DNA from: Saccharothrix algeriensis
Lineage (GTDB): Bacteria; Actinomycetota; Actinomycetes; Mycobacteriales; Pseudonocardiaceae
Length of the DNA stretch: 64,000 nt
Direction: 5' to 3'
Assembly: GCF_016907655.1 (NCBI RefSeq)
Contig: NZ_JAFBCL010000001.1
Coordinates: 310,001 to 374,000, forward strand
Shown here: one piece after another, positions 17,235 to 26,012 of the stretch
Numbering within the stretch: position 1 is the first letter of the stretch
How the letters are laid out: each line of letters begins with the position of its first letter
Made by a program: the position numbers and the translations under genes
The notes under the pieces: generated by a model
Seen by the model: the letters and a program-made list of their open reading frames with translations, nothing else
What the model was told of the DNA's origin: nothing
Database searches by the model: none

Positions 17235-18263
17235 ATGGACACCACGAAAGTGGCCTCGGCGGTGCGCATCGGCTCCGCCCTGGGCAGCGGCGCCGCCGTG
17301 GAGTGGGGTGAGGTCTTCGCCGCCCTGCGCACGGCGCTGCCCGACCTGTGCGCGGTCCAGGTCACCGGCTGGGACCCGGTGTCGCGCGGCTTCGTGGTGA
17401 TGGCCGAGGACGGCTACAACCGCGCCATCAGCCAGGAGCTGGCCCACGAGCTGCCGCGCACCCGCTGGGGCGGCCAGCTGTTCGACTCGGCGGTGCCGCT
17501 GCTGATGGACGACATGCCGCACAACTTCCGCGACTCGCCGCACTACCAGGAGCGCCTGCGCCCGGCCGGGTTCGAGGACGGGCTGTCGGCGGTGCTGCGC
17601 CTGGGCGGGCGCGAGCAGGTGGTGGGCGTCCTGCACGCCAACGCGCCGGTGCGGGCCGCCTTCGACGAGGAGGCGCGGCACTTCGTGGCGCAGGTCGGCT
17701 CCGCCCTGGCCCGCCGGGTGGACCCGCTGCACTGCCCGGCCTTCGACGCGTGGTTCGGCCCCGAGTGGTCGGCGAGCTGGCTGTCGCCCGCCGCGGGCCC
17801 GGTCGCGGGCCGCTCCCCCGCGCCGATCGCCGACGACCCGAACCTGCGGGGGCTCGCGGAGTCCTTCGCCGCGCTGGGCGTGCGCACGGTGCCGTTCCTG
17901 TGGCCGGCGAAGGACGGCTGGTACCGGGTGCGCCTGCTGCGCGTGGTCGACGGGCCCCGCAACGGCGTGGTCGCGGCCTGCGCCCCGTTCGAGAACCCCT
18001 CCGGCCTGACCGCGCGCGAGCTGGACATCGCGACCGGCCTGGTGGCGGGCCTGTCCAACCAGGCGATCGCGGAGAGCCTGGTGGTCAGCAGGCGCACCGT
18101 GGAGACCTACGTGGAGCGCCTGCTGACCAAGCTGGACTGCCAGTCGCGCGGCGAGGCGGCCGGCATCGCCGCGCGGGCGGGGTTCGTGCGGCCCTCCCCG
18201 GACCCGAGCGGCGTCGGCTCCCTGCTGCGCCTGACCCGCGGCGCGGACCCGTACTGGATCTGA
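17235..18263 (+). CDS. LuxR-family regulator with a GAF-like N-terminal domain
   Basis: The 342-residue protein follows GAGGAGG. The first 170 residues look like a GAF-type sensor (VFAALRTALPDLCAVQVTGWD ... VGVLHANAPVRAAFDEEARHF). The end has a LuxR helix-turn-helix: GLTARELDIATGLVAGLSNQ then AIAESLVVSRRTVETYVERL. It sits just after the transporter/dehydrogenase cluster in the same direction but behind a terminator, and may regulate that cluster. The ligand is unknown. Confidence 0.92.
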   Translation: MDTTKVASAVRIGSALGSGAAVEWGEVFAALRTALPDLCAVQVTGWDPVSRGFVVMAEDGYNRAISQELAHELPRTRWGGQLFDSAVPLLMDDMPHNFRDSPHYQERLRPAGFEDGLSAVLRLGGREQVVGVLHANAPVRAAFDEEARHFVAQVGSALARRVDPLHCPAFDAWFGPEWSASWLSPAAGPVAGRSPAPIADDPNLRGLAESFAALGVRTVPFLWPAKDGWYRVRLLRVVDGPRNGVVAACAPFENPSGLTARELDIATGLVAGLSNQAIAESLVVSRRTVETYVERLLTKLDCQSRGEAAGIAARAGFVRPSPDPSGVGSLLRLTRGADPYWI

Positions 18264-18283
18264 TCCGCGCCGGGACCGGCCGC

Positions 18284-18799
18284 TCACGCCCCGGTGGCGA
18301 CGAGCACCACCTGGCCGGCCTGCTCGTCCAGGTAGGCCGACACCGTCCAGCGCTCGTGCCCGAACGCCCGGTCCAGCGCCTCGCCGGTCAGGAACGGCCC
18401 CGCCGGCAGCCGGTCGCGCAGCCCGTCGACCACCTCCGGCGACCGCCCCTGCGCGGTCGGCCCGTGCGCGGCGACCAGCCGCCGCACCTCCTCGGCGGGC
18501 AGCGCCACCACCGCGTCGATCCAGTACGTCGACGGGCCGGGCGCGCCGCCGCGGCCGTAGGCGCCCGACAGCCACCGCGCGCCGATCGCCCCGACCAGCG
18601 GCGGGAACCGCTCGCGCAGCGGGTCCAGGTCCTCGCGCAGCTCGCCCGTGCCCGCCTTGACCGCCCCGGTGGCCGCCATCGGCTCCGCCCCCTCCCTCAG
18701 CAGGTGGTAGCCCGAGACCCCGCCCAGGGCGGCGACCGCCAGCGCGACCACCGACGTCACCCCGACCACCCACGGCCGGACACCGGTCGACCCGCCCAC
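18284..18799 (-). CDS. Small membrane-anchored protein, unknown function
   Basis: The GTG at 18799 is spaced well behind GGGGGAG and overlaps the stop of the upstream small gene as TAGTG. The 171-residue protein has one membrane helix near the start (PWVVGVTSVVALAVAALGGV) and an extracytoplasmic part with the segments STYWIDAVVALPAEEVRRL and HERWTVSAYLDEQAGQVVLV. No family is recognised. It converges on the LuxR gene with a 20-base gap. Confidence 0.75.
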   Translation of the reverse strand: MGGSTGVRPWVVGVTSVVALAVAALGGVSGYHLLREGAEPMAATGAVKAGTGELREDLDPLRERFPPLVGAIGARWLSGAYGRGGAPGPSTYWIDAVVALPAEEVRRLVAAHGPTAQGRSPEVVDGLRDRLPAGPFLTGEALDRAFGHERWTVSAYLDEQAGQVVLVATGA

Positions 18800-19176
18800 T
18801 AGCGCCGCTCCCCCGGGCACTCCCGGCGGGCCCTCCCGCGGTCGGGCTCGCACGGCCGGCCGGCGTTCTTCCGGTGGTCCCCGTGCGCCGCCGGCGCGCC
18901 CGCCCCTTGGGCGAGGCGCGATCCCGCGCGCCGTTCCGCCCCGCCCCGGTGGGCCTCCCGGCGCGGTCCCGCCGGACCGCGGGCGAAATCGCCGTCGAAT
19001 TCCACGCGCGGTTCCCCGGGCGGTCCGCCCCCGCGCCCGCCGTCGGCTGCCCGGGAGCCGGGCGGCGCCGCGGGCACGGCGCCGCCCGGCCCGGTCCGCC
19101 ACCCCCGCCCACCCGCGGACACCGCCGCGCCGGCCGCCTCCCGCCACCCCGCCACGTCGACCCCGTAGCCGCCCAT
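18799..19176 (-). CDS. Small protein, possibly ESX/WXG100-like at its N-terminus
   Basis: The ATG follows GGGGGAGGG, a strong ribosome site, and the stop couples to the next gene as TAGTG; both argue for a real gene. The 125-residue product opens MGGYGVDVAGWREAAGAAV, resembling the start of WXG100 or EspC-like type VII secretion proteins in actinomycetes. The rest is glycine/arginine/proline-rich with no W-x-G, and codon-position bias looks weak, so a frameshift or a non-coding tail is possible. Confidence 0.4.
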   Translation of the reverse strand: MGGYGVDVAGWREAAGAAVSAGGRGWRTGPGGAVPAAPPGSRAADGGRGGGPPGEPRVEFDGDFARGPAGPRREAHRGGAERRAGSRLAQGAGAPAAHGDHRKNAGRPCEPDRGRARRECPGERR

Positions 19177-19345
19177 GTCCCTCCCCCGCGCACGCCGGCG
19201 CGAACCGGAGAATAGGCGGCCGGGGCGCGCGGAGAACCGCACGATCCGTCGGCATCACCCGAACGGTCGGGTATTCCCTCCGGGGGGAATTGTTCTCCCG
19301 CGCTGTCGCGCGGAGCGCCCCGGCGGGCGCGCCGCGCGAAAGCGG

Positions 19346-19379
19346 TCGCGCCCCCGACCGGTGGTGGTCGGGGGCGCGA
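19346..19379 (-). terminator. Terminator after the aldehyde dehydrogenase gene
   Basis: A perfect 14-base stem (19346-19359 with 19366-19379) and a 6-base loop, ending 19 bases before the aldehyde dehydrogenase stop codon in the direction of its transcription. Confidence 0.85.
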
Positions 19380-19398
19380 TCGCCGGGGGACGGGCGGC

Positions 19399-20823
19399 TC
19401 AGCCGTGGTGCATCCACACACCCTTGATCTCGGTGTAGGCGTCGATGGCGTAGGGGCCCATCTCGCGGCCCCAGCCGCTGGAGCGGAACCCGCCCCACGG
19501 GGCCGCCGCGTCGGGGATGCAGGGCATGTTGACGAACACCGCGCCGGCCCGGATGCCGTCGGCCAGGCGGTGGGCCGTGCGCAGGTCGTTGCTCCACACC
19601 GCCGCCGCCAGGCCGTAGGGCGAGTCGTTGACGCGGTGCAGCAGCTCGTCCTCGTCGTCGTAGTCCAGCACCGCCAGCACGGGCCCGAAGACCTCCTCGC
19701 GGGCGATGGCCATGCTGTCCTGCACCGAGGCGAAGACCGTCGGCTGGAAGAAGTGGCCGGGGCCGTCGCCGCGCGACCCGCCGGTCAGCAGGTCCGCGCC
19801 CTCGGCCACCGCGCCGCGCACGAAGCCGTCCACGCGGTCCCGGTGCTCGGCGCTGACCAGCGGGCCCAGGTCGGTGTCGGGGTGCAGGCCCGCGCCCAGG
19901 CGCAGCCCGGAGACCGCGGTGGACAGCTTGGTGGCGAACTCGTCCTGCCGCGCCTTGTCGACGTAGAGCCGGGCGTAGGCGGCGCAGACCTGGCCGCTGT
20001 TGAGCAGCCCGCCCGCGACGGTGCCGGCCACGGCCGCGTCGATGTCGGCGTCGCGGGCGATGACGGTCGGCGTCTTGCCGCCCAGCTCCAGCGTCACCCG
20101 CTTGAGGTCGGCCGCCGAGGCGGCGACGATGTCGCGGCCCACCGAGGTCGAGCCGGTGAACGACACCTTGTCCACGCCGGGGTGGCGGACCAGGGCCTTG
20201 CCGGTCTCCGGGCCGCCGGTCACCAGGTTCACCACGCCGGGCGGGAACCCGGCCTCGACGCACAGCTCGACCAGCCGCACGGTGCTCAGCGGCGTCTGCT
20301 CGGCGGGCTTGATGACCGCGGTGTTGCCGCAGGCCAGGGCGGGCGCCAGCTTCCACGCCATGATCATCAGGGGGAAGTTCCACGGCGCGATCAGGGCGCA
20401 CACGCCGACCGGCACGCGGCGGTCGAACTGGAGCGTGTCGGGGAAGGACACCGAGCGCACCGCGCCGTCGAGCTTGGTCGCCCAGCCGGCGAAGTACCGG
20501 AAGTGCTCGGCCGCGCCGGTGACGCTGACCGCGCGGGCCACGCCCAGCGGCTGGCCCTGGTCGCGGGTCTCCAGCTCGGCCAGCTTCTCCGCGTCGGCCT
20601 CGATCAGGTCGGCCAGCCGCCACAGCAGCGCCGCGCGCTCGGGGGCGGGGGTGGCGCCCCAGATGGGCAGGGCCTCGCGCGCGGCGGCGACGGCGTCGTC
20701 GACGTCCGAGGCGCTCGCGTCGGCGCAGACGGCCAGCGCCTCGTCGGTGGCGGGGTCGGTGGTGGTGAACTCCCCCGCCCCGGCGGTCCACTGGCCGCCG
20801 ATGTAAAGACCTGTCGCGCGCAT
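19399..20823 (-). CDS. Aldehyde dehydrogenase, likely arylacetaldehyde dehydrogenase (FeaB-like)
   Basis: The 474-residue protein has the NAD-dependent aldehyde dehydrogenase motifs: PWNFPLMIMAWKLAPALACG, the general base in VTLELGGKTP and the EVFGPV motif. The catalytic cysteine is in LNSGQVCAAYARLYV (family G-Q-x-C). The start follows GGGAGGGGA. It lies 89 bases after a FeaR-like AraC gene on the same strand. In enterobacteria FeaR controls tynA and the phenylacetaldehyde dehydrogenase feaB, so a role in oxidising aldehydes released by the amine oxidase at 6098 is a reasonable inference. Confidence 0.93.
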   Translation of the reverse strand: MRATGLYIGGQWTAGAGEFTTTDPATDEALAVCADASASDVDDAVAAAREALPIWGATPAPERAALLWRLADLIEADAEKLAELETRDQGQPLGVARAVSVTGAAEHFRYFAGWATKLDGAVRSVSFPDTLQFDRRVPVGVCALIAPWNFPLMIMAWKLAPALACGNTAVIKPAEQTPLSTVRLVELCVEAGFPPGVVNLVTGGPETGKALVRHPGVDKVSFTGSTSVGRDIVAASAADLKRVTLELGGKTPTVIARDADIDAAVAGTVAGGLLNSGQVCAAYARLYVDKARQDEFATKLSTAVSGLRLGAGLHPDTDLGPLVSAEHRDRVDGFVRGAVAEGADLLTGGSRGDGPGHFFQPTVFASVQDSMAIAREEVFGPVLAVLDYDDEDELLHRVNDSPYGLAAAVWSNDLRTAHRLADGIRAGAVFVNMPCIPDAAAPWGGFRSSGWGREMGPYAIDAYTEIKGVWMHHG

Positions 20824-20912
20824 GTCGACTCCCCTCCCACTGGCTGATCGCGGGCCAGTCTCTGCCGCCGGGCGACCCGAAGGCTTGGCTGCGGGCGCAC
20901 GGAGCTTGACCG

Positions 20913-21878
20913 TCAGCGCGCCCGGTGCTCGACGCTGCGCCGCCGGTACTCCGAGGGGGACAACCCGTACTCGGTCTTGAAAGCCCGGCTCAGGTACGAG
21001 GCGTCCACCAGGCCCCAGCGGGCCCCGATGACGCCGATCGCGAGCTGGTGCTTGCCGGGGTCGGCCAGGTCCTGGCCGCAGCGCTCCAGGCGGCGGTGGC
21101 GGATCCAGCCGGACACCGTCGTGCCCGCCTCGCTGAACAGCTTGTGCAGGTACCGGGTGGAGATGTGGTGGGCCGCCGCGATGTCGCCGGGCGAGAGCTC
21201 CGGGTCCTCCAGGTGGGCCTCCACGTATGACTTGATCTTGACCAGCATCGCCGCGCGGGAGGTCTCGGCGGGCACGTCGGCGTAGTCGACCTGGTCGGCC
21301 AGCGCGGTGCCCAGCAGGTCGACCACGTTGCGGGCCAGCCGGACGCTGCCGTGCACCTGCGGGTCGTCGATGTTGCGCGCCAGCTGCACGAGGGTGGTGC
21401 TGACGATCCCGCTGACGCCCTGCCCGCCCGCGAACCGGGTCGCGGTCAGCCGCTCCACCTGGCCGGTGGGCAGGCACAGCATGGACCGGGGGAACATCAG
21501 CACCAGGGTGGAGGACACGTCGTCGAAGGCCAGCGAGTAGGGCCGGGTGGTGTCGTAGATGGCGAAGTCGCCCGGCCGCAGCGCCGCCTGCCGCCCGTCC
21601 TGGCTGAGCTTGGCGCTGCCGTGCAGCTGCAGCGACAGCTTGTAGTGGTCCGCCGTGGCGCGGGCGATGGTGCGCGAGGTCCGTCGCACGGTGTGCGCGT
21701 CCGCTGACGCCTCGTACACCGACACGCTGCCCAGGTTCTGCCCGCGCAGCCGGCCGCGGAAGGCCGCGTGCTCGCCGGCGGTGGCCTCCAGGGGCACGAA
21801 GGTCTGCGACACGGCCGACTGCCAGAGGTCGAACTGCTGCGTCGCGGGCACACCGGCGGTGGTCAGCACGTAGGACAT
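20913..21878 (-). CDS. AraC-family regulator, FeaR-like
   Basis: The 321-residue protein has the N-terminal AraC_binding_2 type domain (QQFDLWQSAVSQTFVPLEA, DHYKLSLQLHGSAKLSQDG, LRPGDFAIYDTTRPY) and a C-terminal AraC DNA-binding domain (SPGDIAAAHHISTRYLHKLF and GLSPSEYRR). That N-terminal domain is shared with FeaR, the activator of aromatic monoamine use. It is divergent from hpaD, so it may control both the aldehyde dehydrogenase on its own strand and the homoprotocatechuate operon. Confidence 0.92.
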   Translation of the reverse strand: MSYVLTTAGVPATQQFDLWQSAVSQTFVPLEATAGEHAAFRGRLRGQNLGSVSVYEASADAHTVRRTSRTIARATADHYKLSLQLHGSAKLSQDGRQAALRPGDFAIYDTTRPYSLAFDDVSSTLVLMFPRSMLCLPTGQVERLTATRFAGGQGVSGIVSTTLVQLARNIDDPQVHGSVRLARNVVDLLGTALADQVDYADVPAETSRAAMLVKIKSYVEAHLEDPELSPGDIAAAHHISTRYLHKLFSEAGTTVSGWIRHRRLERCGQDLADPGKHQLAIGVIGARWGLVDASYLSRAFKTEYGLSPSEYRRRSVEHRAR

Positions 21879-22061
21879 CGTCGCCCTCCTTCGACCGGCG
21901 CAGGCTCGCGCTGGAAAAGTGGTTCGGGTAACACTGGGTGACAGGCACAGTCGTCCGACATCGCCCGTTCGTCAAGTGTTCGTTGCCGAGTCGTGAACGG
22001 GCCGCCGGCCGGTGCGCCCGGAGTCAAACGGCGTGCGTCCCCGGTCAACAGTACCTTCCCG

Positions 22062-22126
22062 GTGTCCTGTTAAACCTGGGTAGCGGACACAACAGAGTGC
22101 TCCGCGAACGGATCGTATTCGATCCG
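22062..22126 (+). promoter_or_regulatory. Candidate operators in front of hpaD
   Basis: Two inverted repeats stand in the araC-hpaD divergent region: GTGTCC at 22062-22067 with GGACAC at 22085-22090, and CGGATCGTATTCGATCCG at 22109-22126 (7-base arms, 4-base centre). The second ends 29 bases before the hpaD ATG, a repressor-like position. The GntR protein encoded in the operon and the FeaR-like protein are the candidate binders. Confidence 0.55.
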
Positions 22127-22154
22127 CTACACGATCCCCGATGTGGAGGTGACC

Positions 22155-23021
22155 ATGGGTGAGGTCGTGCTGGCAGCGAAGATCACACATGTCCCGTCGA
22201 TCTGGCTGTCCATCCAATCCGGCAAGCACCACGGCATCCGCAGGCACGCCGAGGTCGGCCTGGCCGAGGTGGGCCGCCGGGCGCGCGAGCGCGGCGCGGA
22301 CACCTTCGTGGTGGCCGACTCGCACTGGATGAACAGCATGAGCTTCCACATCAACGGGAAGGCTCGCCACCAGGGCAGCTACGCCTCGCACGAGCTGCCC
22401 CACTTCATCGCCGACCTGGAGTACGACTACCCCGGGTCCCCGGAGCTGGCGCGGCTGATCGGCGAGGAGATCAACGCCGGCGGTCAGAAGTCGATGGTCC
22501 ACGACGTGAAGGACCTCGGCCTGGAGTACGCCACGCTGGTGCCGATGCACTTCATGAACCGCGAGGTGGACCGGCCGCTCGCGGTGGTGCCGGTCGGGTG
22601 CAACATCTACTCCTCGATCGACGAGAACCGCCGGGTCGGCGAGGCGATCGCGCGGGCCGTGCTGCGCAGCGACCGCAAGGTGGCCTTCCTGGCCAGCGGC
22701 TCGCTGTCGCACCAGTTCCCGCCGAACGAGGTCTCCTCGCAGTACCTGGACAAGATCAGCAACCCGATCAACGAGCAGGCCGACCGCCTGGTGCTCGACC
22801 AGTGGCAGAACGGCAACATCGCGGAGTTCCTGGCCGCGCTGCCCGCCTACAACGAGCGGTTCACCGGCGAGGCCGCGATGGCCGACACCGCGATGCTGTT
22901 CGGCATCCTCGGCTGGGACGCCTACAGCGGTCACGGCGAGCAGCTGTGCGACTACTTCCCCAGCAGCGGCACCGGCCAGGTGATCGTCGACTTCCCGATC
23001 CCGGACGGACTCAAGGCATGA
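22155..23021 (+). CDS. hpaD: Homoprotocatechuate 2,3-dioxygenase, class III extradiol (HpaD)
   Basis: The ATG follows GGAGGT, giving 288 residues. The protein matches the LigB-type class III extradiol dioxygenases: AAKITHVPSIWLS with a conserved early histidine, VVADSHWMN with the second metal histidine region, and FLASGSLSHQFP. It opens the ring of 3,4-dihydroxyphenylacetate next to the diol with Fe(II). It is the first gene of a five-gene operon whose junctions all overlap by four bases. Confidence 0.93.
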   Translation: MGEVVLAAKITHVPSIWLSIQSGKHHGIRRHAEVGLAEVGRRARERGADTFVVADSHWMNSMSFHINGKARHQGSYASHELPHFIADLEYDYPGSPELARLIGEEINAGGQKSMVHDVKDLGLEYATLVPMHFMNREVDRPLAVVPVGCNIYSSIDENRRVGEAIARAVLRSDRKVAFLASGSLSHQFPPNEVSSQYLDKISNPINEQADRLVLDQWQNGNIAEFLAALPAYNERFTGEAAMADTAMLFGILGWDAYSGHGEQLCDYFPSSGTGQVIVDFPIPDGLKA

Positions 23022-24415
23022 CCCACCCCCTGGGCCTGGCGCCCACCAAGATCATCGCGGTGCACCTGAACTTCCGCAGCCGCGCCGCCGAGCGCGGCCG
23101 GTTCCCGGAGGAGCCGTCGTACTTCCTCAAGCCGCCGTCGTCGCTGTCCTGGTCGGGCTGCGACCTGGTGCGGCCCGAGGGCACCGAGCTGTCGGCGTTC
23201 GAGGGTGAGATCGCGGTGGTCGTCGGCAAGCGCGCCAGCCGGGTCGCCCGCGAGGATGCCGCCGACTACATCGGCGGCATCGCCGCGGCCAACGACTTCG
23301 GCGTGCACGACCTGCGCTACGCCGACCGCGGCTCCAACCTGCGCTCCAAGGGCGCGGACGGCTACACCCCGGTGGGCCCGGTCCTGCTGGACCCGCGGGA
23401 GGTCGACCTGGCCGACCTGCGGCTGCGCACCTGGGTCAACGGCGAGCTGGTGCAGGACGACAACACCGGCGACCTGCTGTTCGACTTCGCGTACCTGATC
23501 GCGGACCTGAGCCGCAACGTGACGCTGGAGCCCGGTGACATCATCCTCACCGGCACGCCGACCGGCGCGACCGTCGTCTCGCCCGGCGACGTCGTCGAGG
23601 TGGCGGTCAACGACACCGAGCGGCTGCGCAACACCGTCCGCGAGGCCGAGCCGCTGGCCAAGCCCGGCGCCCGGCCCAAGGTCACCCGCGAGGACCGCGC
23701 GGCGGCCGTCGGCGGCTCGGTCCCGGCCATCAAGCCGGAGACCGAGGCGGCGCTGCGGTCGGTGTCCACCGCGACGCTGTCCAGCCAGCTGCGCAAGCGC
23801 GGGCTGCACCACACGTTCCTGACCGGCCTGCGCCCGGCGCGGCCCGACCTGCGGATGGTCGGCACCGCGCACACGCTGCGGTTCCTGCCGCTGCGCGAGG
23901 ACCAGTTCGCCGAGCGCGGCGGCGGCATGAACGCCCAGAAGCGCGCGGTCGAGTCCATCGGGCCCGGCCAGGTGCTGGTCATCGACGCGCGGGAGGACCA
24001 CGGCGCGGGCACGCTGGGCGACATCCTGGCGCTGCGCGCGGTCAAGCGCGGGGCGGCGGGCGTGGTCACCGACGGGTGCCTGCGCGACAGCCCGGCGTTC
24101 GCCGGCATCGACCTCCCGGCCTACAGCGCCGGCGCGCACGCGGCGGTCCTGGGCCGCCGGCACGTGCCGTGGGAGGTCGGCGTGGACGTGGCGTGCGCGG
24201 GCGTGCTGGTGCGGCCCGGCGACGTGCTGGTGGGCGACGCCGAGGGCGTCATCCTGATCCCGCCCGCCCTGGTGGACGAGGTCGCCGCCGACGCCGTGGC
24301 CATGGAGCGCGAGGAGCGCTTCATCCTGGAGCGCGTCGCCGACGGCGAGCACATCGACGGCCTGTACCCGATGGGGCCCGCCAAGCGCGCCGAGTACGAG
24401 CGGTGGTCGGAGTGA
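23018..24415 (+). CDS. Fusion of a fumarylacetoacetate-hydrolase domain and an RraA-type aldolase/decarboxylase domain
   Basis: Of the 465 residues, about 10-215 form an FAH domain as in HpaG (FLKPPSSLSW, the metal acids in FEGEIAVVVGK, ANDFGVHDLR, DIILTGTPTG). From about 240 to 455 lies an RraA-family domain with GTLGDILALRAVKRGAAGVV and DGCLRDSP, keeping the metal/substrate residues (G-D and R-D) of hydroxymethyl-oxoglutarate aldolases and oxaloacetate decarboxylases. E. coli HpaG instead has two FAH halves, isomerase and decarboxylase. The RraA half may therefore do the decarboxylation (inference). ATGA overlap with hpaD, GTGA overlap with gntR. Confidence 0.9.
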   Translation: MTHPLGLAPTKIIAVHLNFRSRAAERGRFPEEPSYFLKPPSSLSWSGCDLVRPEGTELSAFEGEIAVVVGKRASRVAREDAADYIGGIAAANDFGVHDLRYADRGSNLRSKGADGYTPVGPVLLDPREVDLADLRLRTWVNGELVQDDNTGDLLFDFAYLIADLSRNVTLEPGDIILTGTPTGATVVSPGDVVEVAVNDTERLRNTVREAEPLAKPGARPKVTREDRAAAVGGSVPAIKPETEAALRSVSTATLSSQLRKRGLHHTFLTGLRPARPDLRMVGTAHTLRFLPLREDQFAERGGGMNAQKRAVESIGPGQVLVIDAREDHGAGTLGDILALRAVKRGAAGVVTDGCLRDSPAFAGIDLPAYSAGAHAAVLGRRHVPWEVGVDVACAGVLVRPGDVLVGDAEGVILIPPALVDEVAADAVAMEREERFILERVADGEHIDGLYPMGPAKRAEYERWSE

Positions 24416-25083
24416 CCGCGATAGTCGGGTCGAAGACGCAGTACGCCTACGAGACGCTGCGGGACCGGATCGTCGAGGGCCGCTACGGCCCCGGCGCCCG
24501 GCTGGTCTTCGACCGCATCGCCCGGGAGCTGGGCATCAGCCCGGTCCCCGTGCGGGAGGCCGTGCGGCGGCTGCAGGCCGAGGGCTGGGTGGTGTTCGAG
24601 CCGAACGTCGGCGCGCAGGTCGCCGACATCGACCCGTCCGCCTACCGGCACACCATGGAGGCGCTCGCGCTCCTGGAGGGCCACGCGGTGTCCCAGGCCC
24701 GGCTGTCCCGGTCGATGCTGGACCGCGCCGCGCACCTCAACGACCTGATGGCCGCGTCCCTGGTGGAGTTCGACCCGCTCGGCTTCACCCGGCTCAACCG
24801 CGAGTTCCACCTCCTGCTGTGCGACGCCTCGCCCAACCCCCGGTTGCGCGAGCTGATCCACAAGGAGTGGGCGCGGCTGGACATGACCAGGCGGACCACG
24901 TTCAGCCTGGTGCCCGGCCGGGCCCGCGAGTCGGTCGCCGAGCACGCCGAACTCCTGCGCCTCCTGCGCGCCGAGGCACCCGCCGAGGCCGTGGAGCGCT
25001 TCGCCCGCGAGCACAAGCTCAACACCCTCCGGGCCGTGGACACCAGGTCCCCGGCCCCGCTTTCAGGGGAGTTCCCGACATGA
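24412..25083 (+). CDS. GntR-family (FCD subfamily) regulator
   Basis: The 223-residue protein opens with a winged helix of GntR type (YAYETLRDRIVEGRYGPGAR, IARELGISPVPVREAVRRLQ) and ends with a helical FCD effector domain with the metal-site histidines (NREFHLLL, EHAELLRLL, REHKLNTL). It is placed inside the operon, so it probably senses a pathway intermediate and controls the hpaD promoter. The GTG at 24412 overlaps the preceding stop; a GTG three codons upstream is an alternative. Confidence 0.93.
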   Translation: MTAIVGSKTQYAYETLRDRIVEGRYGPGARLVFDRIARELGISPVPVREAVRRLQAEGWVVFEPNVGAQVADIDPSAYRHTMEALALLEGHAVSQARLSRSMLDRAAHLNDLMAASLVEFDPLGFTRLNREFHLLLCDASPNPRLRELIHKEWARLDMTRRTTFSLVPGRARESVAEHAELLRLLRAEAPAEAVERFAREHKLNTLRAVDTRSPAPLSGEFPT

Positions 25084-26012
25084 GGTTCCGTTCCGACCCG
25101 GCGTCGATCCGCGGCTCCATCGCGCCCGTCATCACGCCGTTCACCGCCGAGGGCGCGCTGGACACCGACAGCCTGCGCGCGCTGGTGCGCTGGCAGAAGG
25201 AGTCCGGCTCGCACGGCGTGTCCATCGGCGGTTCGACCGGCGAGCCCAGCGCGCAGTCGCTGGAGGAGCGCATCACCGCGATGCGCGTGGTCGCCGAGGA
25301 GCTGGGCGACGCCATCCCGTTCCTGCCCGGCACCGGCGCGGTCACGCTCGACGCGACGCTGGAGCTGACCGACCAGGCGCGCAAGCTCGGCGCGGACCTG
25401 GCGCTGGTCATCACCCCGTACTACAGCAGGCCCACCCAGGAGGGCCTGTTCGCGTGGTACGACGCGGTGGCGCGGGAGTTCCCCGACCTGCCGATCGTGA
25501 TCTACAACGTGCCGTCCCGCACGGCCGTCGACATCGCGCCGGACACCGTGGCCAGGCTCCGCAACGCCCACGACAACATCGTGGGCATCAAGGAGACCAC
25601 GAAGGACTTCGAGCACTTCTCGCACGTGCTGCACAAGTGCGGGCGCGACTTCCTGATGTGGTCGGGCATCGAGCTGCTGTGCCTGCCGCTGCTGGCCATC
25701 GGCGGCGTCGGGTTCGTCAGCGCGCTGGCCAACCTGGCCCCGGCGGCGGTGGCCCGCATGTACGAGCTGTACGTCGAGGGCGACCACCAGGGCGCGATCG
25801 ACCTGCACTACCGACTGTCCCCGCTGGTGGAGCTGCTGTTCGTGGAGACCAACCCGGCGCCGGCCAAGCACGTCCTGGCCGACCTGGGCCGCATCTCCAG
25901 CGCCCACGTCCGCCCGCCCCTGGTCCAGCCCACCCCGGCCGGCCTGGAGAAGATCAACGCGCTGCGCGCGCAGGCCGAAGACCTGCTCGTCCCGTCAGGA
26001 GTCAACGCATGA
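25080..26012 (+). CDS. DapA-family pyruvate aldolase, likely 2-oxo-hept-ene-dioate aldolase step
   Basis: The 310-residue TIM-barrel protein has the family signatures GGSTGEPSAQSLEE (G-x-x-G-E), ALVITPYYSRPTQEG with the catalytic tyrosine in YNVPSRT, and the Schiff-base lysine in VGIKETTKDF. DapA relatives include many pyruvate aldolases. There is no lysine-biosynthesis context here; in this operon it most likely splits 4-hydroxy-2-oxoheptanedioate into pyruvate and succinic semialdehyde, the job of the unrelated HpaI in E. coli. That role is inference from position. Confidence 0.88.
   Translation: MRFRSDPASIRGSIAPVITPFTAEGALDTDSLRALVRWQKESGSHGVSIGGSTGEPSAQSLEERITAMRVVAEELGDAIPFLPGTGAVTLDATLELTDQARKLGADLALVITPYYSRPTQEGLFAWYDAVAREFPDLPIVIYNVPSRTAVDIAPDTVARLRNAHDNIVGIKETTKDFEHFSHVLHKCGRDFLMWSGIELLCLPLLAIGGVGFVSALANLAPAAVARMYELYVEGDHQGAIDLHYRLSPLVELLFVETNPAPAKHVLADLGRISSAHVRPPLVQPTPAGLEKINALRAQAEDLLVPSGVNA

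Noticed and set aside
25080..26012. Lysine biosynthesis dapA
   Set aside because: It is locked by four-base overlaps inside a homoprotocatechuate operon, so a catabolic aldolase role is more likely.
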